Positions 14,650 to 27,319 of a stretch of 64,000 nucleotides of DNA are shown piece by piece. Origin of the DNA: Clavelina lepadiformis. Lineage: Eukaryota; Chordata; Ascidiacea; Aplousobranchia; Clavelinidae. Every line of letters begins with the position of its first letter. The first letter of the stretch is position 1. The notes beneath the pieces are model-generated. The model saw nothing but the letters and a program-made list of their open reading frames with translations, was not told where the DNA came from and did no database searches. The position numbers and the translations under genes were made by a program. Location: NCBI RefSeq assembly GCF_947623445.1, contig NC_135243.1:19104479-19168478 (forward strand), read 5' to 3'.

Positions 14650-17600
14650 ATGGTTTTTCAATGGATTGGCATTGCAACTATAACATACTTGGTCATTAAG
14701 CTTGTATACTACCTGGCGCAAGGCGCTTACTTATATTTTTTCAGAACTTACCCGGATTTTAATAAATATGGAAAATGGTCAGGTAAGCAATAGCTTTATT
14801 TGATCTTTATTGACAGAGTTTATAAATACTAATGAATTGATTTGCCGTATCTTCTTGATAAAATAGTTTATATGGGAAGCATTCATGCGTTATTGTTATA
14901 CGTTTATCTTCACAGTGATTACGGGAGCTACAGATGGCATTGGAAAAGAGACCGCATTTCAGGTAACATGTTACGTTAAAGCACGACATGATTGAAAATG
15001 TATTGTCATCAAGCATTTTCAAATAATTTGTAAAGCAGGAGTAAATAATGTCGTTAAACACAGCTTGCTTCACGTGGTCAAAATATTGCACTGATTAGCA
15101 GGAATACGGAACGGCTGAAAAACGTGGCAAAAGCAATTGGTAAATTATACTTAGTTGTTACTCAGTTAATCATTATTTTATTATTGTTACCAATTGTTGA
15201 CACTTTTGCAGTTAAGTATGTACTAAAATTGAAATGCACGCTAATGCTAAGCATATCGGAAGTCATCTTGCATATCTTTTTTAAAGAGAGCAACCATAAT
15301 GTCCAAACCAAGTGTCTGACGATGGACTTTAGTGGCGACGAGGAAATATACGACAAAATAGCTGATTTCTTGCAAGGTCTCGATATTGGGACGCTCATTA
15401 ATAATGTTGGAACGGACCAAGAAATTGGTCGCTTTCTTGAACAATCCAATCTTTCACTGATTATTAGAAACTTGGTTCGAGTGAACATAATGCCAGTGCT
15501 AAAGGTGGGTACAGCAGATATATATCTATTACGCCAATCTTCGCCTATTCTAATGGGTCATAACTAAGGGGTCCGACAAACGGTTACGAAATTGGGTCCC
15601 GTAGTATGTAGCATCATGCCCCAACTGCGAGTCACATTCCCAAACTGTAGTGCTTGCCGCTCCCTACGTTTGTAGTGAACATGGTTAGGCGGAAACGCCC
15701 CCGACACTCTTTGGTAGGCCGATAAGCTGTACCCTGGTCATCCTGGGCATGAAAAATACGGTAATGTGGAAGTAGGTGTCGGGAATGAAACTTTCCAAAA
15801 CTTTATGGATTGTGTAGTGTGTCTGTTTTGTAGTAGGGATCGCCAGTAGTGCTTTTGCCGTAATGTATACAGCAATAATCCTACTTTACATTGGGGATAT
15901 AGCAATACGAAAATTACTGTTCATCTATAATTCCCGTAATTTTAGTTTAATTCAATAAACATAAATTTTTAATTTAATTCATAAACTTTAGGTTACCTTG
16001 GGAATTAATATGTAGTGAATAAAAATGAAAAATCCAAAACGATTTTTGTTAAAAATGGTATTAGAAAGTTTGGATTATGTACAGTTATACACAATATAAG
16101 AGTTTTAGATAAAGGAGAAATGTGATAAAAGTGTCATTCAATAGGATACTTTGCGCTGTATCCTAAAAAATATAACTGGTTATACTATTTATATTCATTA
16201 TACTTGTAAGCAACTTGTAGTGCATAGAACGCAAACGCACCAATCATTACATAAAAGATGAGTTTTATTAAATTTTGGCATTGTTAAAAACTTAAAATAA
16301 CGAATTTTTCAATGTCAAGTTGATATCGATAGATATACACAGTAAATGAAACTTGATTATTTTTTCACAGATGACACAAATTGTGCTCCCTGGAATGGTG
16401 AAACGGAAACGAGGACTTATTTTGAATTTGTCTGCATTTACAATTCTTCATCCAATCGGAAAATATGCAATAATGAATGCAACAAAATCATTTGTCGACT
16501 TATTTTCTCGAGCACTAAGTTATGAATATGAAAGCGAAGGCATTACCATTCAAGTATATCTCATTTCATCAAAATTCTTAGCTTAAAGTATATATGATAA
16601 TTGTTTGCTTGTTAAGGTGTTAGTTTAGCTTATGATACAGACAGGTGTCGGTCAAATATTGAAAACGTTTCCCATAGGCGTACTACACGTTTTCTCTACA
16701 TGCCGTTCGCGCAATTTAGTAAAGCTGAAGGCTGAAACCGATATGAAGGTCCTATTGTAATCATTTATTCAAAGTATTTTGCTTTATAATGTCAACCAAG
16801 ACAAGTAGCCTATATATATTATTCAGCAAAATCTTGGTCAACAGGTGGCAGAAATGTTTGCTGATTGTTTACATCACTTTTATTAAAGCAATGCTTTGGG
16901 TTGCTTGACACAACACATGTGTGTTTCGCGTAAGCGTCGTAGTTCTAGTTTTTGCTGTGTGATTAAATTTTTGTGTTACGTGTACATATTTGCAATATCG
17001 TGAGTCGATTTTCGTAAAACAGCATAATATTGTCAACTTTGATACATTTATCTGTACATACATGTTGAGGTTTTGTTCTCTAAGTCAGCGGGTGTTACCG
17101 GGAAAATATCAATCCTATAGTGCTTTTATAGTCTGACGAGGTTAGTTCGGGACTAAAATTGATGTCATTTCTCACAGAGTTGCCTACCTGGTGCAGTTGG
17201 GACTAAAGCGGCACAACATGTTGGCGATATAGAAAAAATGACCAGCCCTAAAGAGTATTGCACATCATGGTTGGCAACAGTGGACAAGACAAGACGGACT
17301 CATGGTCACTGGCAACACGCAGTTGAGGTAAATTGTCTGACATTTGCTTTAAGTTCTAAGGTACCTGTACCAATTATTAATTAAGGCCCACCTAACACTT
17401 TTTTGACAATAACTCAAGAACCACAAATGAGAATAGACTGAAAAATCGTATTCTATTAGTAAGGGTATATGACTACAACATATCAAAACCACAATACCGG
17501 ACAACCCCCCGAAAAATTTTTGTAAACAAATTAAAAATTCCAAAAAATGGGCCTTATTAGGAGCATAGGCTCCTAATAAGGCCCACCAATTTTGTGAATA

Positions 17601-18475
17601 TTTTGATTCAAAACATGGCTGAAAAATCGTATTAAGCAAATAAAACAAGACAGCAACCACCAATTTGTGTAAGAAAACGACCAACAAACGTGGGTTGAAA
17701 ACTTAAAGGAATGTGACCCATCAGCATAGGTGCAGAAGGGGGGGGGGTCACCGGCACCCCTAAACGTCATTAAATAGGCAATTTTTGGGCAGTTCAAAAT
17801 TATTTGAGAAATTTTTGGTGCTTTTTCTGGCATATTTTGTAGCAAAGACCTTTTTTCTTTTTTTGGGGGATTAACCATCTTCAACCATCAAGCATATTGC
17901 ATGGGCCTTATTAGGCGCATGTGGCATCCACGAAAAAAATGTCACATTTTTATTATCAGAAAAATTTTTGCAAAAAAAAGTGCATTATCCTTTTCAATAC
18001 TAAGTTGGTTGTTACATGAAAACTTCAGCCGGCTGACAACAGTTCATTTAACCAGCCAAATTCTCACTTAGTTTTTTTCTAAATTAACAAAACCACCTTA
18101 ACTGCAAATATCAAATTTTTGTTGTGCTCTAGCGAATCGGTTGATCACGTGACAAGGATGAAATCTGGTAAACCATCATGAATTTATATTAGTTTTTATA
18201 TAGGGATAAAATTTTTCTTTTATTTGCACGGGTTTGCGAAATATGAGCAATGGGCCTTATTAGGGACCGGGCCTTATTAGGCACAGGTACCTTATATCTT
18301 TATCTAGCTACACATTAAAAATGTGATACAGTACCGTTTGTGATTCTTGTATCAACCGTTTTTACAGAGCTGGGTGTGGGTGAAAATTCCAACTGGTTTA
18401 GTACAAAAACTGGCAAACTATTTTTATTTTGAACCTGGCGTGAAAGCGACGCAAGATTCAGAGAAAAAGAAATGA
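14650..18475 (+). CDS. HSDL1: HSDL1-like short-chain dehydrogenase, 7 exons, active-site residues replaced
   Basis: Member of the 17-beta-hydroxysteroid dehydrogenase type 3/12 branch of the SDR family; closest by eye to HSDL1, which in vertebrates is a mitochondrial protein considered catalytically inactive. Exons 14650-14782, 14916-14962, 15064-15139, 15287-15504, 16371-16553, 17178-17327 and 18368-18475 give 304 residues with consistent phases. A hydrophobic N-terminus (residues 1-30) precedes the cofactor motif TGATDGIG (47-54). LASRGQNIALISRNTERL follows, then LINNVGT with NNVG at 124-127, VLPGMVKRKRG, and DLFSRALSYEYESEGI. Where active members have Ser and Tyr-x-x-x-Lys, this protein aligns Ala180 (after LNLS) and Met193 (in MNATK); Lys197 remains. 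HSDL1 of vertebrates has Phe at the Tyr position, so this looks like a deeper version of the same loss. Cofactor binding is probably retained, reduction probably not. The last intron holds a 0.93 kb transposon. Confidence 0.85.
17359..18292. mobile_element. Non-autonomous DNA element with TA flanks in an HSDL1 intron
   Basis: The terminal inverted repeat AGGTACCTGTACC / GGCACAGGTACCT is flanked by TA on both sides. Copies of GGGCCTTATTAGG sit near both ends and in the middle (17549, 17903, 18251, 18269). At 17549-17584 two of them form a perfect 16-bp palindrome (GGGCCTTATTAGGAGC, a 4-base spacer, then its inverse). No transposase frame. The TA flanks would fit a Tc1/mariner-type mechanism, but I do not recognise the family. 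Confidence 0.6.
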
Positions 18476-21124
18476 AGCGAATGCGTTTCTCGACGCAAGC
18501 AACCAGTTAAAATTGAAACATTTGTTTAACGTACAGTACATATAGCGTTGTAACCTGTATCGCCTTCAAATTATTACTATAACTATAAGGCCAGTAAAAT
18601 ATTTAGACAGAAATGATAAGGTATTTATTTAGATTTATGTGTGATATTTGTTTATGTATTTGAATCCATATTAATGATGCTTAATAAGACGTGTCTGATT
18701 TCTCTTGTGTGTTTAAACAATAACGTTTAAAACAAAAAACGTAAAGTTTTGCGAACCGAAGAGTCGGAATACTTTTATTGATAGGAATTTTCTTGTGTTT
18801 TATCATTTCTTCGACAACCGCTTATGTTTTAACGCAAATATTTATTTCGGAAAACACTGACTTTTTTCTAGAAATTTCTAGATCATTATATTACTCTCTT
18901 TATGGTAGGATGCATTTATATTCCTGGATTGACATCAAATTAACGCATTATTTTGGTGTTTATATAATTGTCTGTCGCTTTCGAGTGTATGATAATAGCT
19001 TGGTTTTGTAGGTCTGTTTTAGTGTATGTTCAAACCCTGCAACTCGAAGAGACAGAGACAGAGACAAAAAGATTAAACTTTCGAAGAAAGACAAAAAGAT
19101 TAGATAAACTTTCGAGCAGATTAGCTTAATTTACCGATGGAAAGCGCAGCAAAAGACTGACTATACAAATGTTGATTTACTGTAGTATCATTATAAGTTA
19201 TACTGTTATCGGTATAGTGAAATAGTACACGCTTTGAGATGGTTAACTCAGGTAAATAAAAGTTATTATCAAATTTAGGAATAAATATTGAGCAAAAACA
19301 AATATTAAAAGCAATTAAAATAAAACAAGCGCTTTCTTGAAGCGTCCTAACTCGGGGCTCCGGACTTATAACGGAAAGTGGGTATATGGCATATGAACTT
19401 GAGAGGTTGACCCACTTCACTACAATAAGTACTTGTCGAAATGTTTATTGCGGGTGATGAATGATGATATATGAGTCTCATGAGGTCGTTGTCTGCTTTT
19501 CTCATTTACAGATTTAATTGTTCACCATGACGGCTTATTGTCTTGTGAAGATGACAGTAAAGTTGTCTATTTTAACACTGAACTTCTTCAAATTTAATTC
19601 AACAATGGTTACACAGGAACGACAACTGTATATATTGATTATATTGAAGCTTCTTTGAACGATTACATTTTGACAAAACATTGGCACAGCAGCAGCATAA
19701 AGACGTCAATGTTGCAGCAATGATCTTACTAGACTTAATGCATTGAACAACTGTGCATAACTCACGCAAACTAGGCAGGCGTGATATTTATGTCACGACT
19801 TAAAACGAAAAACAGGAAGTTATCGGTACGCATGAAATGTTAACTATTCTTAATGTCACGTTTCGTAAAGCAGACGTCTGCAAATAAGAATATTATATTG
19901 CATTCGATTTTTATATTACAATATCCCTTTATCATCACAGATCTATGGCATGGATCTCAGCCACTTACTGCGTATTTCCAGTTTTGCGCACATCAAGTTC
20001 CAAGGCAGAGGTTTGCAAGTTTTTTATTAACGCGAACTAATGTTCACGTGTTGGATGCTCGCGATCTAACCGTTTGCAATCAATGAACTGTAAGAATCGT
20101 GATTTTGTAAACACTAAAGAAAATTTACCCCCGCAGCACAAAAACTCGCAAAATCTTAATACGCGACGCCATAGGAATATTGCAAATAAAACATCGGATA
20201 ATAATACGTAATAATCTTATCCTGCTGCCAGACCGCTGAAGCAGAGCTTATAAACACTACAACAGTTAAAATTTGCCGAGTCACATGAAGTGACGTGACA
20301 GGAAACATTTGGCCCGCTGGCCAGGAGTTTGACACAATTTTTCATTGGAAGTGAATATGTTTTGAGCTTCATTGCGATTTTTTAGGCAATGATCTAGAAA
20401 AAAACATACAATAGTCTTGCACTTATCAAATTCTGATAAGAACAACACTGTGTCGAGTATTTCATTAATTATTATAAGACCTTTTTTGGCCAAGGATCCA
20501 CTATAATTTCAGTAAGCATCAAAAAACAACAAAGGAAGCAAAAGTTTAAAATATTTTAGTACTGCATGTTTATTAACATAAAATCAAAATTTATATATTC
20601 ATATACACATAAACAAGTTAGCAGTAAATATCTATAACCAGGGTTGCCATCGGTCTGTTCTCAAAAATAAGGACGACTATAGGAAACAAAAGAAGGATAC
20701 TACATTAAACAGTGCACAACAGGAGAAGGCAATCAATGTTTCTAAAAAAAAGTACTAGACACTATAATTGCATGTTCTTAATTTTGGTATCTCTTTGGTA
20801 CAAAATGGTATACAAAAAAGTGCGAAATACACAAAGTAAGAGCTTTTGCCGTAAAAAAAAGACAAAAATAAGTGAGCGCAAGTGAAAATAAGGACGTTCC
20901 TTCGAAATAACCACATTAGTATTTTCAAAGACATTGTACTTGAAAATAAACACAAATCTTAGAAAAAAGCACGTAATGTTAACTTTATCTATAACCAATG
21001 GCAATATGCTTCTATCATTAAGATTCAGTTTTAGAAAATTACCCTGTTAATAGTAAACCATTTAAAATTTTAAATGGCAGTAGACACCACAGGGCAAAAT
21101 AACTAGGATTTGTATAAATTTTTA
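18476..21124. other. Intergenic region, no gene recognised
   Basis: AT-rich sequence between HSDL1 and the first luciferase-like gene. Small purine-rich repeats lie at 19040-19110. The words ATCTATAACC occur at about 20631 and 20985, bracketing about 350 bp that begins AGGGTTGCCAT. This resembles a hAT end, but a matching right end is missing, so I leave it unassigned. Confidence 0.35.
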
Positions 21125-22459
21125 TTACTCGGGATCTAAAACTTTATTTCTAAGGAAGTGTCTAATGGCAATGCCAACATGATCAGGAGAATCTTCCTGA
21201 ATAAAGTGGATACCTCGTACTCTGACGGTCGACTGGTTAGGCCAATCTTTAACAATTTCTCTCATATATGGAGATAGGCCTCCCGGCACTGCATCAATGA
21301 AGAGCTTAGGAATGTTGTAGGATCGTGAGAGAAATCCATTCCAGTCGGTTGCAAATTTTACAACATCTGCCGGGCCTAATAAAATATGAACTTAAGTTAT
21401 GACAGCACCGAGAGAAAACTAGTTGTTTAAAATTATGAAACATTTTTAGATAAAAAGATATACCGTCACTAGCAATTGGTATTTCTCTTGGCCAGGTCAG
21501 TGTTGGTCTCCTTGATTCACCAGGTTCGAGGTAGGGTTCACGATATACTTCCCATTCTTCATCAGTAAGTTGCCGAATGATTCCCTCCGAAAGCCAGATG
21601 TTGACAAATGAATTGTTTTGTAAGACACTTTCTTCCCCTAAACGTTTAATTATAGTCAAATTAATCTTTTGAAACATTTTTACCATTTCAAACAATTATT
21701 GAGCTTTCTTAGTGAGGGCGTTATACACCAAGCCAATATCTTACCATCATATGATCTATAAAAGCGCAACGGCTGTATTCCGGGTGGACCGGCCTCCCAA
21801 CTTTCAAATGGTCCAACGATACCCTCCATGTAAGTAATAGACGCAACGCGATCTCGATTCAAATTGGCCCAATGAAATCCAAGTCCAGAACCCCAGTCAT
21901 GGACAACGAGGTTTATCTGAAGATTATACCACGTAAATTTTAGTTTGAAAACGTTTGAAATTGACAAATATATGAGACAATCTTACACAAAAGGAGTCTA
22001 TTTATGAAATTTGCTGGGTTATGATCGTATTGGTTACCTTTTTAGGCAAGTTCATTGAGTCAATCCACCTGGAAAGAAATTTATATTGAACTTGAAAAGT
22101 GTAAAGAGATCCTTCGATCTTCGATGACTTCCCCATACCAATAAGATCGGGGGCGAGACAACGCGCGATGGGACTGACGTGAGGTATGACGTTTCTCCAT
22201 AAGTATGATGACGTAGGATTTCCATGGAGAAAGAGAACAACGCGATCTGAATTTTCAACTGAAAAAAAAAGTAAAAACCGTTAATGGAAAACTGTTCAAA
22301 AAGCGTTCAATCAAAATCTTAACTTATACCTGTATCTACGTAGTTGATGACACCAGACTGCCTGACATAAATTTGAGATTGAGATTCCAGTTCGGAAATA
22401 GATTGGCATTTAGCTATGACGAAGCAATAGCCAAGAAGCAGCAAGAATTTCTTCATCAT
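21125..22459 (-). CDS. Secreted Renilla-luciferase-like / haloalkane-dehalogenase-like hydrolase, copy 1
   Basis: Alpha/beta-hydrolase of the haloalkane dehalogenase family, in the branch that includes Renilla luciferase. Family members hydrolyse carbon-halogen bonds or oxidise coelenterazine; which, if either, applies here cannot be read from sequence. Exons (minus) 22459-22330, 22258-22038, 21916-21745, 21637-21464 and 21375-21125 give 315 residues (Renilla luciferase 311). The N-terminus MMKKFLLLLGYCFVIAKCQS is a classical signal peptide, so the product should be secreted or enter the ER. Then come the oxyanion segment [25 protein letters not shown], the nucleophile elbow VVHDWGSGLGFHWAN (Asp124), the acid in TYMEGIVGPFESW (Glu148), RRPTLTWPREIP, and the base in VRGIHFIQEDSPDHVG (His289). 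The full Asp-Glu-His triad is present and no break is seen. Introns are 71-121 bp. Confidence 0.92.
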
Positions 22460-24575
22460 ATTCGTGGTTTCGATGTTTTCACTTCTGCAAACTTTACTTG
22501 ATTTCTATCATTGCTATCGAACCATTCCTTTATATAGAACATGCGACGTGCCATGATTCAGCAAACATATCTTCGATTTTTACGCTGTAACTATGAGGAA
22601 AATTATTTGCAAAGTCATTGTGTTAAACCATCCCCTGGCCTAGAGTTTGGTGGTATGGCGATTTTTTCTTTTCTTTAAGTAAAATTACTTTGACTATAGA
22701 TTTTAATCTCATTGGAGTAACCGTGTTATTATAGTAAAAATCGTTTGTGAGAACAAATCAAACACGTACTTCTCATCTGAAAATGTTCACTTACGATCTT
22801 GTTCAATAGATATAATTGTATAGCGCCTTTTCATTATTATTGGTTTACTAAAATTGCATCTTTTTTTTGCAAACAAGCCGTGGTATTATTAAGTGTATAA
22901 TAATTTAAATAGAAAACACAAAAGCTAGCTTTAGTGAAGTACAGTATATACTCGTAGTTTAGGGAGTCATTTTTGTCTCCAATTTTTAAAGAAAAGACTA
23001 CATTTCCATCGAAATATTTAGCTATGTCATCATGACCGTACGAGTCTATATATGTCAAAGAGGAAGTACCAGTTTCGTCAAGGGCAACACATAACTTGAC
23101 TTGCCCTTGGGCTACTGTGTGATAATAATAATGCTTTGAAAAATGAAAAACGTTCATGAAGCGTGTGGATGTTGTGTTGTAATGTTGAAGCGATGGATGT
23201 GGATGTTGAAAGCCAATAAAAGACGGAGATCCTTTTCTTGGTGAATTTCTAACAATATTTTTTAGATGGAATTATTTTGTGATTTGAATAAAATTTCTTT
23301 TGTTTGCTGAACTAAAGTATAAGTTTTACTTTTATCAAACATATCACAATAACATAAGCGCTAATTACGCCATGAGTACGTACAGGGCCGGCCCAATACA
23401 AAAACAGATGCCTGACCGCGGGGCCCCGTTTCCGATATTAAACAACTTATATAATGTAATAATAATTATAATTAACAACATAAAGCAGATATTAGCACTT
23501 TGCAAATCAGCTCCCATCAAAGCTTTGTTTGGTGATCCTATATATTCACCAAAACGTTTTATTTCGAGAACAAATTAACTGTGATTTGCGCAAAATCAAA
23601 TTATTATTTTTATTTTGATGCGAAGCAGCGCGGGTTCTGACGCAGTCGCATCGCTCGCATTAATGTGTAAACTGATAAGAAAACATAAATTGCAAAACGT
23701 GAGAGAAACAGTGATAATCAAGTAAAACTAAAATACGGTGAAACAATCATCATATAATATAAACAAACAATGATCACGTTATTAAAAAGAATGAAATCGA
23801 AAAAATAAACGACAGTTCACATTAACAAAAAAATAACAAGAAAGAATGATAACAATGATTCTGTAGCTTTGTTGGGCGTAAGATTTTTAAGATATTGTAA
23901 ACAAACTCGTTGTGAATATACAGATTCAATACAAACTACCTTTTATCATTTGTTTCCTGTTGTTGCCTTTGTCCATTGCACGCCGATAATTTACCCAGAA
24001 TATTTATTTATTTTATTTTTCTCCAAAATTATATCGTATATACAACATTGCAGCATATGTTTTAATCAAATGTTTTAAATTATACTTGCTTTGATATACA
24101 AGTCTCGTTTGAAACAAGTTAGTTTTTAAATTAATAAAATGTTTATGTCGACTTTTGTGGCACTTATTGCAACGGCTTGATAAGTAAAATGCATCTCAAC
24201 CATATACCTATTTTAGCATAACTTATATCAAAAACATTAAGAAACTCATTTTTCCATATCTATAAGCCCCGTAAGTATAATCGTCATAAGCGCAGTGTTT
24301 TCGGTTTTCAGCTGTGTTTTCTTACGCGAACTTATACGCTTATTTACACTTGAAAACTTTGAGGTTGTTGCTGTGTTGATGTCGGAGTCATATATATCAC
24401 CACTGACGGGATGCGTCATTCGTAATTACCACGTTTGTAAAACTTGTATCACATTTTCGTTATTTGTTCCATTTGATTGATTTGTTCAGCCTAACCTAAC
24501 CAAAATGTCTGTGAAATCAATAGAGGTTTTATTGCGGAATAATACTTAATAATTAAAACCACTAGTACATATGGG
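22460..24575. other. 5' flank of luciferase-like copy 1, plus unassigned sequence
   Basis: From about 22500 to 23150 the sequence is alignable to the flank of copy 2 (33300-34000) and in part to that of copy 3 (43990-44300). Shared words include GCAAACAAGCCGTGGTATTA, and TAGCTATGTCATCATGACCG in variant form. A 106-codon open frame on the minus strand (23157-22837) lies in this block. It is not kept open in the other copies, so I do not call it a gene. At 23383-23394 CAGGGCCGGCCC looks like a transposon end without a visible partner. Positions 23503-23600 resemble 55015-55125. Confidence 0.5.
22527..22536 (-). promoter_or_regulatory. TATA box of luciferase-like copy 1
   Basis: TATATAAAGG on the minus strand, 68-77 bases upstream of the start codon. 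The same TATA-AAGGAATGGTTCGA block precedes copy 2 at nearly the same distance, so it is conserved within the duplicated promoter. Confidence 0.65.
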
Positions 24576-27319
24576 CAGTGGCGTAGCAGCCACCTGGCGG
24601 TTCTGGCTCTGCGCCAGGGGCGGCAGGCTGCAAGGGGGCGGCAAAATGAGGCGGCACAGTGCACACAGCACGAGAATTTTAAAAAAATGGAGCGGTAAAC
24701 AAGCTATTTTGTTACAATTTGGTCCCGCTGACCAATAAAACTGTGGAAGGTGAACCAGTCCTGGGCATTTAAACGTTTAATTGTAAACTTTTATGTTGTT
24801 ATTGATTGTAAACGTTTAAATGACAGGTTGTGGTTAAATTTATACAAGTGTTAATTTAGACTCGAAAATGAAACATGTCAAAGAGAGTGGTGCTTTTTTT
24901 GAAAAGAAGAGAGAGCAAGAGAAGCAGAATTAAAAAAGCACAAGGGAGCTATGCTAAAATTTGTAACCTCTTCTGGTTCAAATGTTTCTTTAACATTACC
25001 AGAGAACGATTCAAATGAAAACCCAGACAATAACGCTGAGCTCCAGAGAGATACTTAAAATATCAGCTTATCAGCAGAAACGCAAGAAACAGGGTCTATC
25101 AAAAGTAATACCAATGAAATCAATTATATATGAATTGCCAGTTATAGATGGAGACGAAGGTGAAAATAACGACGAAGCAGTTGCAGTAGTCAACAATTTG
25201 CCCAATGATGTGGCCTTTTGGCCTGAAGCTATAGATCACCATTTGTATGGATGAAGAGCGAAAAAAGTGGAAAGCAATTTTGAGAAAGCGTTGTTGATGT
25301 CATATTATTTCTAAGTAAGCAAAACCTTCCTTTTCGAGGACATCGTGAAGCTTTTGAATCCAACAACAAAGGGAATTTTTTAGAGACCGTGAAGCTTCTG
25401 GAAAAATATAGTCCCGTAATCATCAAATATCTTTCTGATATTCGTATTTCTACGAAGATGATAACTACTTATCTTTCTCCCACTATTCAAAATGAGCTTA
25501 TTTTGCTTCTCAGTAAAAAAGTCAAAAACATCGTTCTTGAAGAGGTGCGCGAAGCTAAATATTTTGCGATTATGTGCGACAGTACTCCGGACGTATCATA
25601 TACTGATCAAATGACTCTTATAGTCAGATATGTAACAATCAAAAACAGCATTACCCAACTGAAGGAATTGTTTTTGAATTTCTTTCCGTTGAGCGGAAAA
25701 ACGGCAGCTGAAATTTCTCAATCTATTCTAGATGAACTTGAACTAAACAACTTAGATGTGATGATGTGTAGGGGAAAAGACTACGACAACGCATCTACTA
25801 TGTCGGGAATTCATATTGGAGTTCAGCAAAAAATCAAAAACATAAATCCAAAAGCACTACTCGTACCGTGTGGAAATCACACACTGAATCTTGCATGTTC
25901 ATGCATGTTCACTCTTGTTCATGCCGTCGGATCGTCGCATTTAAGCGACAGATTTTCGCTGTTTTACAAAGTATGTTTTTTTGCTGCCTCTACTCATAGA
26001 TGGGATGTCCTTCTAAAACATGCGCCAATCGCGCTGAAGCGAGTGATTGATACGCGATGGAGCGCACATCACGCTGCTGTAAAGGCCCTTCACGCAGATT
26101 TTGATGAGTTTATGGATGCTCTAGACTTTCTAGAGTCTAGAGGAACTATGTAATCCAAACGAAAATCTTAATACACGAGGCGACGCTAATAGTATTCTAG
26201 AAGCGATTCAGAATTTTTCTTTCTTTTTCTTCTTATGTTTTTGGAAAGTAATCCTGCGAGAATCTCATCATACTCAAACTTACTTGCAGCAAAAAGGATT
26301 GCTGTTAGCGCAATGCTCTAACAAGATGAAAGCGTTTGTCAACTTTTTAGTGGAAGAACGAGATAATATGGTTAAAGGTTCTGTGGATGCAGCGATCAAA
26401 AAATGCACAGAGCTAGAGATTCCAGTTGAAGATCGGAGAGTTCGCAGAAAAAAGAGAATGCCTGGCGAACACGCAGAAGATGCTGGCCTTAGTGTTGTTG
26501 GAGAAGTAAGACGATGCATGTTTCAAGCATTGGACAGATTTAAACTTGAAGCTGAAACTAGGTTTACCTGCATACACCACTTGAATGATATGTTTGGATT
26601 TTTGAATCCTCACGCACTGCTGCAAAGCGAAAGTCACAATGGATTCACCAACGCTTTTAGAAGCACTTATGACGACGAAATGGACTTTTTGGAGCTAGCT
26701 GTGGAAATTGACAGATTTAAGAGGCTGGTGCGAAGCAGTGAAACCACGTTTGATCGTAATGCAACAGCGTTTGATGTTTTACAGTGGTTAGCTAAATCAC
26801 ACTTACTTGATTCGACACGTACGTAGGCCTACCATTTTTATGCTTGTGTCTGAAACTTTATCTTACCATTGGTGTTTCAATTGCGAGTTGTGAGTGGAGT
26901 TTCTCAAAGCTCAAAATGATAAAGTCCTATTTACGTTCTACCATGAATGATGATCGGCTATCGATTCTTTCTATAGAAAGACATTATACGTTCAAAAACT
27001 TGATTTTGAAGATATTATCGCTGATTTTGCTTCGGCGAAAGCTCGAAAAGTTCAATTTTGAGGCGGCTATTGATCTTTTATTTGCCTAATACATTTGTTC
27101 TCCATTTTTTGTCTTTTAATTTAGGCCTTAACGCTGAGACAGTGAGGCTTCTTTCTCAAGCAATATAGAACTTCTGAGACGCGGCACATTATCTGTAATT
27201 ATTTTTATTGAAAAGATTGCGTGAACATGAAACTATACTTCAAAATTTGCTGCAGTCTACATATAGGGCGGCATTTTCATCGAAAGCCAGGGGCGGCAGC
27301 ATATGCTCCTACGCCACTG
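24576..27319 (+). mobile_element. hAT transposon, ZMYM/DUF4371 type, degenerate
   Basis: The ends CAGTGGCGTAG and CTACGCCACTG are exact inverses, flanked by a perfect 8-bp target duplication CATATGGG (24568-24575 and 27320-27327). The transposase is read in several frames: an N-terminal piece around 24870-25254, the DUF4371/RNase-H core at about 25310-26153, a middle piece at 26284-26826 and the hAT dimerisation piece at 26844-27089. The core shows CDSTPDVSYTDQMTLIVRYV and KDYDNASTMSGIHIGVQ, the two catalytic-Asp regions, then CGNHTLNLAC and DTRWSAHHAAVKALH. The C-terminal piece shows SCEWSFSKLKMIKSYLRSTM. At least three frame interruptions separate the pieces, and the TTF-type zinc finger expected between the N-terminal piece and the core is absent, so it is not autonomous. 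The exact target duplication and clear ends suggest moderate age. Confidence 0.92.

Noticed and set aside
15162-15488. Minus-strand open frames within the HSDL1 locus
   Set aside because: Antisense shadows of exon 4, whose plus-strand reading carries the NNVG motif and clean splice sites.
20631-21000. Possible hAT element starting AGGGTTGCCAT between ATCTATAACC repeats
   Set aside because: The right end shows no inverse of the left end, so the direct repeats alone are not enough.
22052-22258. Open frame beginning [14 protein letters not shown], also in copies 2 and 3
   Set aside because: Out-of-frame reading of luciferase-like exon 2; the correct frame gives [14 protein letters not shown].
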